From: JAAOIF01 sp965217125
Lineage (GTDB): Bacteria; Pseudomonadota; Gammaproteobacteria; PS1; Pseudothioglobaceae
Length of the DNA stretch: 64,000 nt
Direction: 5' to 3'
Assembly: GCA_965217125.1 (NCBI GenBank)
Contig: OZ244244.1
Coordinates: forward strand, 1,674,001-1,738,000
Shown: piece after piece, positions 23,550 to 31,681 of the stretch
Numbering within the stretch: position 1 is the first letter of the stretch
Layout: each line of letters starts with the position of its first letter
Notes under the pieces: generated by a model
Database searches by the model: none
The model's input: only the letters and a program-made list of their open reading frames with translations
Told to the model about the DNA's origin: nothing
Made by a program: the position numbers and the translations under genes

Positions 23550-24767
23550 TCAATTTTTAAAGGTTTCAAACACCAAACAGGCATTTGTGCCGCCAAAACC
23601 AAAGCTGTTTGACATTACCCTATTAAGGTTTTGGATGGTGGTGGTTTGAACAATTGGCATATTTTTGGCGGCTTCGTCTAAGTTGTCGATATTGACTGAT
23701 TCAGCCATAAAGTTATTTTGCAACATCAGTAGCGAGTAGATGGATTCGTTTACGCCGGCTGCGCCGAGTGCATGGCCTGAGAGTGATTTGGTGGAGCCGA
23801 TATGTGGTATATTTTTACCAAACACGGCTTTGATGGCATCTAATTCTTTATTGTCGCCAACTGGGGTTGAAGTGCCATGGGCATTGATATAATCGATTGC
23901 GCCACCGGCTGTTGAGATTGCTATTTGCATGCAGCGTTTAGCGCCTTCACCACTTGGCGCTACCATATCATAGCCGTCAGAGGTTGCACCATAGCCGCTG
24001 AGTTCGGCAATAATAGTAGCGCCACGCGCTTGTGCGTGTTCTAATGATTCAAGCACTAAAGCACCGCCGCCGCCAGAAATTACAAAGCCATCGCGGTCAA
24101 TATCAAAGGCACGCGAGGCGCTTGAAGGTGTTTGATTGTATTTAGAAGATAGTGCGCCCATGGCATCGAATAATAGAGTTAGTGACCAGTTTAGCTCCTC
24201 ACCACCACCAGCAAAAACCACATCTTGTTTGCCCAATTGGATTTGTTCCATAGCGTTGCCAATGCAATGTGCGCTGGTGGAACAGGCGGAGCTGATTGAA
24301 TAGTTAATACCTTTGATTTTGAACAGGGTAGAGAGGCAGGCTGAGGTGGTTGAACCCATAGTGCGCGGCACACGATAAGGGCCAACGCGTTTAATGCCTT
24401 TTTCACGCAGAATATCTGCCGCTTCAACCACATTTTGGTTGCTTGCACCGCCAGAACCCATAATAAGACCGGTGCGCGGATTAGATATTTGCTGCTCGGT
24501 TAAGCCAGATTGTTTAATGGCTTCATCTAAGGCAACGGCATTGTAAATGGCGGCATCCGCCATAAAGCGTTTCATTTTTCTATCAATAATTTCACTGGAA
24601 TCTATCTGGGCAATAGCGCCAGAAACTTGTGAACGAAGCCCCATATCTTTTTGAGTTTGATCAAATTTAATACCTGATTTTGCTGTTTTTAAGGAGGCTA
24701 AAACTTCCGTGCAGTTTGCCCCCAAACTAGAAACAATCCCCATTCCGCTAACAACAACTCTATTCAT
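23550..24767 (-). CDS. fabB: beta-ketoacyl-ACP synthase I
   Basis: 405 residues. Catalytic cysteine in SSACSTSAHCIGNAM, histidines in NAHGTSTPVGD and KSLSGHALGAAG, and the C-terminal SNSFGFGGTNA. FabB elongates the cis-unsaturated acyl chain made by FabA. It overlaps fabA by four bases in the classic gammaproteobacterial fabA-fabB operon for unsaturated fatty acids. Confidence 0.96.
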   Translation of the reverse strand: MNRVVVSGMGIVSSLGANCTEVLASLKTAKSGIKFDQTQKDMGLRSQVSGAIAQIDSSEIIDRKMKRFMADAAIYNAVALDEAIKQSGLTEQQISNPRTGLIMGSGGASNQNVVEAADILREKGIKRVGPYRVPRTMGSTTSACLSTLFKIKGINYSISSACSTSAHCIGNAMEQIQLGKQDVVFAGGGEELNWSLTLLFDAMGALSSKYNQTPSSASRAFDIDRDGFVISGGGGALVLESLEHAQARGATIIAELSGYGATSDGYDMVAPSGEGAKRCMQIAISTAGGAIDYINAHGTSTPVGDNKELDAIKAVFGKNIPHIGSTKSLSGHALGAAGVNESIYSLLMLQNNFMAESVNIDNLDEAAKNMPIVQTTTIQNLNRVMSNSFGFGGTNACLVFETFKN

Positions 24768-25276
24768 TGCATCTCGTTTGTGTCGGCAAAAAGCCCAACT
24801 TTCAACCTTTTAGCAGTATAAACAAGCCCATCATCAATAAAAACACTGGCATCAGCAAAACCCATATACAATTTGCGTTTAATGACTCTGGTTAAATCAA
24901 CTCGGTAAGTTACTTTTTTATTGTGTGGGAAAATTTGACCAGTGAATTTAACCTCACCAGAACCAAGCGCACGACCACGACCTTTGCCGCCACCCCAGCC
25001 TAAGAAAAACCCTACCAATTGCCAAATTGCATCAATCCCAAGACAGCCGGGCATAACAGGGTCTTCATTAAAATGGCATTTAAAAAACCATAAATCAGGA
25101 TTAACATCAAGTTCGGCGATAATCAAACCTTTATTATTCTTACCGCCTTTATCGGAAATATGAGTAATGCGATCAAACATTAACATCGGTGGCTTAGGTA
25201 ATTGGGCGTTGCCACGACCAAACAATTCACCATTGCCACATTTAATCAGTTCCTCATAAGAAAAAGCGTTTTGCAT
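24764..25276 (-). CDS. fabA: 3-hydroxydecanoyl-ACP dehydratase/isomerase
   Basis: 170 residues, single hot-dog fold. Catalytic His in CHFNEDPVMPGCLGIDA and Asp in the same helix, with the FabA signature GWGGGKGRGRALGSGEVKFTG. It dehydrates and isomerises the C10 intermediate, the branch point to unsaturated fatty acids. First gene of the fabA-fabB operon. Confidence 0.96.
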   Translation of the reverse strand: MQNAFSYEELIKCGNGELFGRGNAQLPKPPMLMFDRITHISDKGGKNNKGLIIAELDVNPDLWFFKCHFNEDPVMPGCLGIDAIWQLVGFFLGWGGGKGRGRALGSGEVKFTGQIFPHNKKVTYRVDLTRVIKRKLYMGFADASVFIDDGLVYTAKRLKVGLFADTNEMQ

Positions 25277-25323
25277 AAATGCCTTTATTATTAAATTATC
25301 GTATTTCTATCTACAAAACAAAA

Positions 25324-26490
25324 TTATACCAAAAACCCTTTGCTAATGTCATTTATCACATCATCTACATTTTCTAGCCCCACAGAGATTCTGATAAGCC
25401 CTGCGGCGATATTAGCAGCTTGCCTTTCTTGGTTATTAAGACGGCTATGCGTGGTCGTTGCTGGGTGAGTAATGGTGGTTTTGCTATCGCCGAGATTAGC
25501 AGTAATCGAAAGCATTTTAGTGTTATTAATAACTTTGAAAGCCGCCGCTTGCCCGCCTTTAACCACAAATGAGACAATGCCACCAAAGCCAGATTGTTGG
25601 TTTTTTGCTAATATATGGTTAGGATGAGATTCTAGGCCTAAATAATACACTTGTTCGACTTGGGCTTGTTTTTCCAGCCATTGTGCTACTTTAAGTGCGT
25701 TATCTGAATGCGCTTTCATTCTCAAGCTAAGCGTGTCTAAACCTTTAAGCACAATCCATGCGTTAAAAGCACTGAGACTAGGGCCGCTCGCACGAGCAAA
25801 ACTGCTGACTTGCTCTATCAGTTCAGCATTGCCAAGCACAGCGCCAGCCAAGCAACGCCCCTGACCATCAATATATTTAGTGGCTGAATGAATTACAATA
25901 TCAGCGCCTAAGTTAAGTGGATTTTGCAATGCTGGAGATAAAATAGCATTATCAACTGCTAATAAAATATTGTTTGTATGGCTGATTTTGCTGAGTGCAA
26001 CAATATCGACCACCTCACCGAGCGGATTAGACGGGGTTTCTAATAAAAATAATTGGGTGTTGTCCTGCACAGCGTTTTCCCAGGCGGATAAATCACCTAA
26101 ATCAACATAGCTGATGTCAATATTAAATTTAGCAACCACAGTGTTTAATAACACAATTGAAGTTCCAAACATATTGCGCGAAGCCACAATATGGTCGCCA
26201 GATTTTAGTAATGCCATTATTGTAGCAAAGATTGCAGCCATACCACTTGCGGTAGCAACACAAGCCTGTGCGCCTTCAAGTGCGGCTAATTTATTCTCAA
26301 AAGCATCTACCGTTGGATTAGTAAAACGCGCATAAATATTGCCCGGCTGCTGTTTGGAAAACCGAGCCGCCGCCTGCTCTGCTGAGTCAAATTTAAAACT
26401 AGAAGTTAGGAAAATCGCCTCAGAATGCTCCTGCTCATTAGTTGTCCGATAACCCTCACGAACGGCTTTAGTGTCAAATTTTTTGGTCAT
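25324..26490 (-). CDS. metZ: O-succinylhomoserine sulfhydrylase
   Basis: 388 residues, Cys/Met-metabolism PLP enzyme. The PLP lysine is in HSATKYIDGQGRCLAG, and the YARFTNPTVDAFENKLAALEG block is present. It makes homocysteine directly from sulfide and O-succinylhomoserine. In pseudomonads and relatives metZ directly follows purF; here about 5.2 kb of defence genes separate the two. Confidence 0.93.
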   Translation of the reverse strand: MTKKFDTKAVREGYRTTNEQEHSEAIFLTSSFKFDSAEQAAARFSKQQPGNIYARFTNPTVDAFENKLAALEGAQACVATASGMAAIFATIMALLKSGDHIVASRNMFGTSIVLLNTVVAKFNIDISYVDLGDLSAWENAVQDNTQLFLLETPSNPLGEVVDIVALSKISHTNNILLAVDNAILSPALQNPLNLGADIVIHSATKYIDGQGRCLAGAVLGNAELIEQVSSFARASGPSLSAFNAWIVLKGLDTLSLRMKAHSDNALKVAQWLEKQAQVEQVYYLGLESHPNHILAKNQQSGFGGIVSFVVKGGQAAAFKVINNTKMLSITANLGDSKTTITHPATTTHSRLNNQERQAANIAAGLIRISVGLENVDDVINDISKGFLV

Positions 26491-26669
26491 AGTATTACCC
26501 CTTCTTTTAATGCTTGATTATATAATCTATACAATATTTTTGCTTGCTTTTCTGACGGCATGGATAAACTACCTGCACAATATTTTGTCAAAATGTCAAT
26601 TTTCATAGGCGAGGTATCGCTATTTTTTTGATAATATGTTAATAATTTAGTTTTTTTATCATTTTCCAA
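26487..26669 (-). CDS. small hypothetical ORF before metZ
   Basis: 60 residues, lysine-rich, ending in RLYNQALKEGVIL with an ATGA overlap with metZ. The frame is open for about 15 more codons upstream into the end of the SAVED gene. The ribosome site is poor. It may be the tail of a lost gene that now couples translation to metZ, or a chance frame. Not recognised. Confidence 0.35.
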   Translation of the reverse strand: MENDKKTKLLTYYQKNSDTSPMKIDILTKYCAGSLSMPSEKQAKILYRLYNQALKEGVIL

Positions 26670-26700
26670 TTTAAAAATAAAGGCTTGTATTTCTATGCCG

Positions 26701-27717
26701 TTATCTAATTTTTGGGTATTTAATTGAATTTGTATTAGCTATTTCAACTGCCCATGGATTTTTTATAGTATTTTGGTTTTCATACTGCCAAACTAAAATT
26801 TTTGGATGAACTCTTTTGCTAACTTGCCTACCTAAATTAAATACCATTGAATTTTGTGCAGCAACAAAAATATGAATCTCATCTACATAACTATATTTAT
26901 CTAAAATTTTATGAAACTCGTCTGCTATATATTTTTGCGATTCAATATCTGAACAATTATCTCTACCTACTACCTGTGTTTGTATTTTTAATACTGGAAC
27001 ATTTCCTACAGCCTCTAATGTGTTGTTTCTATCTATTTCATAACTTATAGCAACTTCAATAGCCATTATATTTTTAACATCTATTTCAGGATATTTAATA
27101 TCAATTTGAATTTTAGATTTTCTTGATTTTTTAAGGTAATACCATTTTTCTGCTTTTCTGTCCCAATCATAAACTTCAACCGCTTGCGTATTATCAAATA
27201 TAGTTCCTGCTAAGAATGCAAAAGGCACTTGTATCATTCCAGCATAATAGAGTTTTAAATATTCAGAATTTATTTTACGAGTGTTATTTTCTATGCTTTC
27301 TTTAATACTTTCAGTTTTTTTAAGCATTTCTTGCGGATCTGTAACAATACCATTTTTATAAAATCTATCACATTCAATATTGGTCGTTGTAGGTCTAAAA
27401 ACCTTATCCCATATAGGTCTAACGCTATCAATATCCATTGTCGGTATTTCTGCTATTCCAGTATGTTGGATAATAATAGCTTTTTTCTTTGACTCATTTA
27501 CATACTCTTTAATAAGCATTATAAGACCAACAATAGCAAGCGCAATAGAGATAAATCCACCGCTATTATCCATTGAAAAACTAAGCGAGTTACTGCCAGA
27601 TACTAAATTAACATGCCATGAACCAATGCTAAACATTGCAAATGCAATAAGTTTAACCGGTAGTCTTTTTTTACCACCAACAACCAGCCAATAAAAAAGT
27701 GTTTTAAATAATTCCAT
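26701..27717 (-). CDS. CBASS effector: two membrane helices + SAVED domain
   Basis: 338 residues. Two hydrophobic helices occupy about residues 19-36 and 52-70. The rest is a SAVED domain, with the typical C-terminal core EIHIFVAAQNSMVFNLGRQ and HPKILVWQYE. SAVED binds the cyclic oligonucleotide made by a CD-NTase; 2TM-SAVED proteins (Cap14 type) are thought to damage the inner membrane on binding. The start codon shares its A with the stop of the E2-like gene (TAATG). Last gene of the operon. Confidence 0.85.
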   Translation of the reverse strand: MELFKTLFYWLVVGGKKRLPVKLIAFAMFSIGSWHVNLVSGSNSLSFSMDNSGGFISIALAIVGLIMLIKEYVNESKKKAIIIQHTGIAEIPTMDIDSVRPIWDKVFRPTTTNIECDRFYKNGIVTDPQEMLKKTESIKESIENNTRKINSEYLKLYYAGMIQVPFAFLAGTIFDNTQAVEVYDWDRKAEKWYYLKKSRKSKIQIDIKYPEIDVKNIMAIEVAISYEIDRNNTLEAVGNVPVLKIQTQVVGRDNCSDIESQKYIADEFHKILDKYSYVDEIHIFVAAQNSMVFNLGRQVSKRVHPKILVWQYENQNTIKNPWAVEIANTNSIKYPKIR

Positions 27718-28295
27718 TATTTTCTTGCTTTACAACATTTTTTATATTTTTTTCCACTACCGCATGAGCAAATATCATTTACGCCTAAATTTTTTATATC
27801 ATTTAAATATTCTTTTCTTGCAATTTCCATCTCATGAGAATATTCACCACAAGGCGGCACTTTGTTATATTTTGTAAAATATGATTGCCAAACAAAATAA
27901 GGGTAAACCCAATTTTTAATAAATGTACTTAACGATAGATTGGTATTTATTCCTAGCCCTAAACAACACCTATTATCACCATAAAGATGTAAGTCCGCGT
28001 ATGGTCTGCCAAGTTTTTCAGCAAGTTTTTGGATTTTTTTGCTTGTTTCATAAACTATAGGCACGCTATTATTCAAATATATTGCAACTTCATAATAGCC
28101 TTGAAAACAGCCTTTTTCATCAGAACATGGAAATATCATCCATTTATCTTTGCCTTTTTTGCCCTCATTTTTATAACACGCACTAAAACTTAATTCACCC
28201 TTAACTATATTATTTTCTGCATCATAATACAAATCAGGAAAATCGTTTTCCAATAGTAAAAAATCTTGTTTATTATATAAAATCATCGCCTGCAT
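27717..28295 (-). CDS. CBASS E2-like (Cap2-type) protein with C-terminal SEC-C zinc motif
   Basis: 192 residues. The E2/UBC-like domain has LHLYGDNRCCLGLG, with the candidate catalytic cysteines at 110-111, and a preceding LNNSVPIVYE strand. The end is a SEC-C metal-binding motif, CSCGSGKKYKKCC (176-188). In short type II CBASS a lone E2-like protein attaches the C-terminus of the CD-NTase to a target and primes it. No E1 or JAB peptidase is encoded. It overlaps the CD-NTase gene by 23 bases. Confidence 0.75.
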   Translation of the reverse strand: MQAMILYNKQDFLLLENDFPDLYYDAENNIVKGELSFSACYKNEGKKGKDKWMIFPCSDEKGCFQGYYEVAIYLNNSVPIVYETSKKIQKLAEKLGRPYADLHLYGDNRCCLGLGINTNLSLSTFIKNWVYPYFVWQSYFTKYNKVPPCGEYSHEMEIARKEYLNDIKNLGVNDICSCGSGKKYKKCCKARK

Positions 28296-29247
28296 GAAGT
28301 TTTGTTGCCCCTACTGATGACAACCCAGCACCAATACCAACGCTTTTTGCAGGGGCATTGTTTGTTAATTTACCAAAATCATCGCCAAATAATTCACGCC
28401 ATTTTTTAATACTTTTATTGCGGTCTGTTTCAGAAAATGCCACATTAATCTTAGTATTATAAATATCAAATAATTTTCTAAAATTATTATATTTATCTTG
28501 ATCCCAATGTCTATTAAAATTCTCTGATTGTAAAACAGGATTGCCAATTATTGGCATACTTGGATTTTGTTGTAAAAAGTCATTAACGCGATTAGAGAGT
28601 ATTTTTAAAGTAATAGGCAATTCAGCATAGCCATCATTACCATTAACTTGGTTGCCTAAAAGCGTTGTCAGCAATATAGACTTTATAGAAAAATTTCCTT
28701 TGTGATCTCTTAAAAATTTAAACAATCTAGTGGCTTTTATAAAATTATCGCCACCAACTGTTTTATTTTTATCAACTAACCATTTTTTATAGCCATCGCC
28801 ATCTGTTTGTTCGTGTTTTTTATCTCGTCTGTTACAAATATAATTATTGCCGCTATATTCAACACAAGGCACAATATCTAAATGAAAATCGCCAGCATAA
28901 TCAATAGTTACACAACGAGTGCCTAACTTTACTATATCTTTATAATTATCGTTATCCTTAAAAATAGTATAAATTTCTTTGACATAATCCGTAAACACAT
29001 AAGGGCTAAAGTTATCCTCTCTAATAAAAATTAGTATATCGGCATCAAATTCATGATTATCTTTTACTGGCTTGATAATTGTCCTATGTGCATAAGAACC
29101 TTGTAGGCTATATTTCCTGTAACTATTTAATTTATCTTGTAGTAAATTTGTAATTATTTCAACCTTACTATCTAATGTATCAATTTTAGATTGATTAAGA
29201 TTAACTTTGTCGCCCAAAAAATCTTTAAAATCATTTATATTTTGCAT
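28273..29247 (-). CDS. CBASS cyclic-oligonucleotide synthase (CD-NTase)
   Basis: 324 residues. Pol-beta nucleotidyltransferase core with the GS motif in YSLQGSYAHRT (50-51), catalytic acidic triad D68/D70 (EFDADILIFI) and D124 (FHLDIVPCV), followed by the helical OAS1-like half. The C-terminus is a flexible Gly/Ser/Ala-rich tail (SVGIGAGLSSVGATK), as expected of a CD-NTase that is conjugated by an E2-like partner. It senses phage infection and makes a cyclic di- or trinucleotide; product unknown. Confidence 0.88.
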   Translation of the reverse strand: MQNINDFKDFLGDKVNLNQSKIDTLDSKVEIITNLLQDKLNSYRKYSLQGSYAHRTIIKPVKDNHEFDADILIFIREDNFSPYVFTDYVKEIYTIFKDNDNYKDIVKLGTRCVTIDYAGDFHLDIVPCVEYSGNNYICNRRDKKHEQTDGDGYKKWLVDKNKTVGGDNFIKATRLFKFLRDHKGNFSIKSILLTTLLGNQVNGNDGYAELPITLKILSNRVNDFLQQNPSMPIIGNPVLQSENFNRHWDQDKYNNFRKLFDIYNTKINVAFSETDRNKSIKKWRELFGDDFGKLTNNAPAKSVGIGAGLSSVGATKLHAGDDFI

Positions 29248-29258
29248 AATTTACTCCT

Positions 29259-29528
29259 TTATTGATTGTGGCGACTTTTCTTAACAAGCGAATCGCCTTT
29301 ACTTCTATTAACACTAGTATTTAATGCTTGTAAATTTCTAGTAGCATCACTACCGCCCCTACTTACTGGCTTGATATGATCTACCTCCCAACTCATTGCA
29401 GAATCTCCCCCATATGATGGTTTATACATTATATTTTTGTATGGATCTTGTCTGTATTTATCTGGGTCTTTACCTTTAATGGTTTTTGCGTTATTCCATG
29501 TTTTTTCTTTTTGTTCTTTTGTTGCCAT
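29259..29528 (-). CDS. stand-alone HNH nuclease, first gene of the CBASS operon
   Basis: 89 residues, essentially one HNH domain: SWEVDHIKPVSRGGSDATRNLQALNTSVNRSKGD supplies the DH, N and final H/N positions. It has no zinc-ligand cysteines. The start is 11 bases upstream of the CD-NTase, so it is part of the operon. HNH nucleases are usually fused to SAVED as effectors (Cap5); here the HNH is a separate small protein while SAVED carries membrane helices. Confidence 0.75.
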   Translation of the reverse strand: MATKEQKEKTWNNAKTIKGKDPDKYRQDPYKNIMYKPSYGGDSAMSWEVDHIKPVSRGGSDATRNLQALNTSVNRSKGDSLVKKSRHNQ

Positions 29529-29561
29529 TGTTCTGCTCCAAATGATTGTATTATTCTATTC

Positions 29562-29616
29562 GTATATATATAAATTAGTATATATAGGTGATTTTTTTAA
29601 AAACAAGTGGTATAAT
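29562..29616. promoter_or_regulatory. divergent promoter region with a repeated GTATATATA element
   Basis: GTATATATA occurs at 29562-29570 and 29578-29586, and TATAAT lies at 29611-29616 just before the regulator gene. The region separates the CBASS operon (minus) from the XRE-ImmA gene (plus) and is the natural operator of the latter. Confidence 0.45.
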
Positions 29617-29625
29617 GAAAATAAT

Positions 29626-30720
29626 ATGAAAAAAAATAAAAACTTTTCGGAAGTGATGAAAATATGTAGAAGTAATAGGAATATAAGTCAAGCTAAATTA
29701 GCTAAATTAACTGGATTACAGGTTGCCGCTATTTCTCATTTTGAAACTGGGTTAAGAAAACCATCATTTGACAATCTTAGAAAATTAGCGGACGCATTAC
29801 AAGTGACTACCGACTATTTGCTAAATAGAGAAATCCAACCAAATGAATCTGATTTAATTTATAGGCACAGTCAAAATTTAAGCGATGATGATAGAAGGCT
29901 TGCTGAAAATTTTATAAAAATGTTAGCCAATAAAAATACAATGATTAAAGAAATACGAAAATCTTTGATAACCTTAAAAGCAAAAGAAGTATTGCAAAAT
30001 ATGCAATTTAATACTTTACCTATAAATCCTATTAAAATTGCAGAAAAATCTAATATAGCTGTGCAAGCAAAACCTGATACATTTAGTGGCGTATCTGGCA
30101 TGTTTATTAAAAACGGTGATAATTTTGGCATTATGTACGCCACACATATTAAAAACAAAGGTTTTCAAAATTTTAGCATCGCTCATGAATTAGGGCATTA
30201 TTACTTAGACGGGCATATAGAAAATATTTTAACTGATAATATCCACACTTCTGATGCAAGTCTATTATCTACCAACATATACGAACAAGAGGCTAATTAT
30301 TTTGCCAGCATACTGTTAATGCCAAGCTTTTTAATTAAAGACGATATAAATAGAAACGACTTGTCATGGCAATTAGTAAGCAACATTGCCAAAAAATGCC
30401 AAACCTCATTAGAAGCCACAGCAAGGCGTATTATTGAATTATCAAAAGAACCTTGTGCATTATTAATACACCAAAACAATAAACCTTGGCACCCAATAAA
30501 ATCGCCTTCGTGGTCGTGGTATCTTAAAAATCCACAGTTTCCAGATTTAGATTATTGTGATTATGAAGATTTAACAGATAATATGGAAGAATGCAGTTTT
30601 TCAGATTGGGGTATAGAGAATATAAATTCTAATGAATATCAATGCAAATATAGCTCAATTCATTTTGAAAATAATGATATAGATAAAATTATGACATTGT
30701 TACTACTTGAAGAATATTAA
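29626..30720 (+). CDS. XRE-family regulator fused to ImmA/IrrE metalloprotease
   Basis: 364 residues from ATG 29626 (the frame is open further upstream, but the HTH begins right here). The N-terminal helix-turn-helix is ISQAKLAKLTGLQVAAISHFETGLRKPSF. Then comes a linker and a zinc-protease domain with SIAHELGHYYLDGH (HExxH) and EQEANYFASILLMP. Such fusions cleave or act as repressors to switch on mobile or defence genes after DNA damage or infection. Divergent from the CBASS operon, it is probably its regulator. Confidence 0.85.
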   Translation: MKKNKNFSEVMKICRSNRNISQAKLAKLTGLQVAAISHFETGLRKPSFDNLRKLADALQVTTDYLLNREIQPNESDLIYRHSQNLSDDDRRLAENFIKMLANKNTMIKEIRKSLITLKAKEVLQNMQFNTLPINPIKIAEKSNIAVQAKPDTFSGVSGMFIKNGDNFGIMYATHIKNKGFQNFSIAHELGHYYLDGHIENILTDNIHTSDASLLSTNIYEQEANYFASILLMPSFLIKDDINRNDLSWQLVSNIAKKCQTSLEATARRIIELSKEPCALLIHQNNKPWHPIKSPSWSWYLKNPQFPDLDYCDYEDLTDNMEECSFSDWGIENINSNEYQCKYSSIHFENNDIDKIMTLLLLEEY

Positions 30721-31484
30721 CCAACAACATCCATTAAATGATACTCCTTAACCTCTTTACTCAAAATAGCTCGCTCCTCAAATCTCAAACTATTAACTGG
30801 ATTTTCAATCGTTAAAATCCTAGGCAAGGCATTCAAATTAAGCACAACTGCTATTATGTAATCATTTTTATAGTCTTGTGCTTTTTGGTATTCGTTTTTA
30901 GTTAGACGAAATTTACCTTTTATTCCTCTAATGCCTTTTACTTCGGCTAAATATGATTGTTGATTATTGGTTATTTGAAAATCATAGCCATCGCCATAAA
31001 GTCTGGCATCTTCTATTTTGCCGTCTTGGAAAATATCTACCGAATTATAATTATTTTGGAAAAATAATTCTGCTTCTAAGCCAGTTTCTTGTAATTTTTT
31101 AAATCTGCTTTTAATAATGGGTTTGGCTTGATAAGTTATATTTTTAACAGAAAAATTATCTATTAAATACATTTTGACTATATCTGCGTATTCTTTAACA
31201 TTCTCATTGCCAAATAAATTATCTATAAGTATTTTTCTGTGAATATAAGCATCGCCTTTTTGCCACCAACCTTTTCTACCATTATCTGGAAAAAAATGAT
31301 CAAATAAGTCCATTCTATTTTTAACAGTTCCTACTGTTGTTGCAATTTTGTTATCTACACAAAATTGATAAAAACTATTTTTAGATGAAAAACCAAATTG
31401 CCCTATAAATGCATTGTTAAATTTTGATAATCCATAACCTATTAAATTTAAAATCTCATAATTTTTATGTTTATTTTTATCCAC
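30717..31484 (-). CDS. DUF3883 (NO VEIN C-terminal-like) PD-(D/E)XK-type protein
   Basis: 255 residues from GTG 31484 (GGGG seven bases upstream; a TTG at 31496 is the alternative). The C-terminal domain has the DUF3883 pattern: E in GLEAELFFQNNY, D in GDGYDFQITNNQ and E-x-K in YLAEVKGIRG, matching the PD-(D/E)XK nuclease core. The N-terminal 120 residues are unrecognised. The family is common in restriction systems and defence islands. It meets the XRE-ImmA gene tail to tail (4-base overlap). Confidence 0.7.
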   Translation of the reverse strand: MDKNKHKNYEILNLIGYGLSKFNNAFIGQFGFSSKNSFYQFCVDNKIATTVGTVKNRMDLFDHFFPDNGRKGWWQKGDAYIHRKILIDNLFGNENVKEYADIVKMYLIDNFSVKNITYQAKPIIKSRFKKLQETGLEAELFFQNNYNSVDIFQDGKIEDARLYGDGYDFQITNNQQSYLAEVKGIRGIKGKFRLTKNEYQKAQDYKNDYIIAVVLNLNALPRILTIENPVNSLRFEERAILSKEVKEYHLMDVVG

Positions 31485-31501
31485 AACTAACCCCAAAATA
31501 T

Positions 31502-31681
31502 TTAACTTTTTAACAACTTTGGCACTTCAAAAAATAACTTAGCCCTTTCATCATTAAAACCTTTACCGTGCCCTGCTTGAAAGAATGGCTGACATTACAA
31601 GATGCGCTCTTAAATGCATGGCATATACCGCCAACACCTGCAAACAGACTCCCTACTGAATATTGATTATTATTCGCCATT
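31502..31681 (-). pseudogene. remnant of a C5-cytosine DNA methyltransferase (dcm-type)
   Basis: The ATG at 31681 overlaps the purF stop. The first frame encodes VGSLFAGVGGICHAFKSA (AdoMet motif I of C5 methyltransferases). After a deletion/frameshift the next frame gives CQPFFQAGHGKGFNDERAKL and LFFEVPKLLKS, which corresponds to motif IV PCQPFS-x-AGxGKGF. Only about 60 of roughly 350 codons are left, so a restriction-modification system once stood here. Confidence 0.8.

Noticed and set aside
29437..29625. Longer start for the XRE-ImmA gene
   Set aside because: The extra 63 codons overlap the HNH gene on the other strand, are hydrophobic, unlike a regulator, and the HTH begins at ATG 29626.
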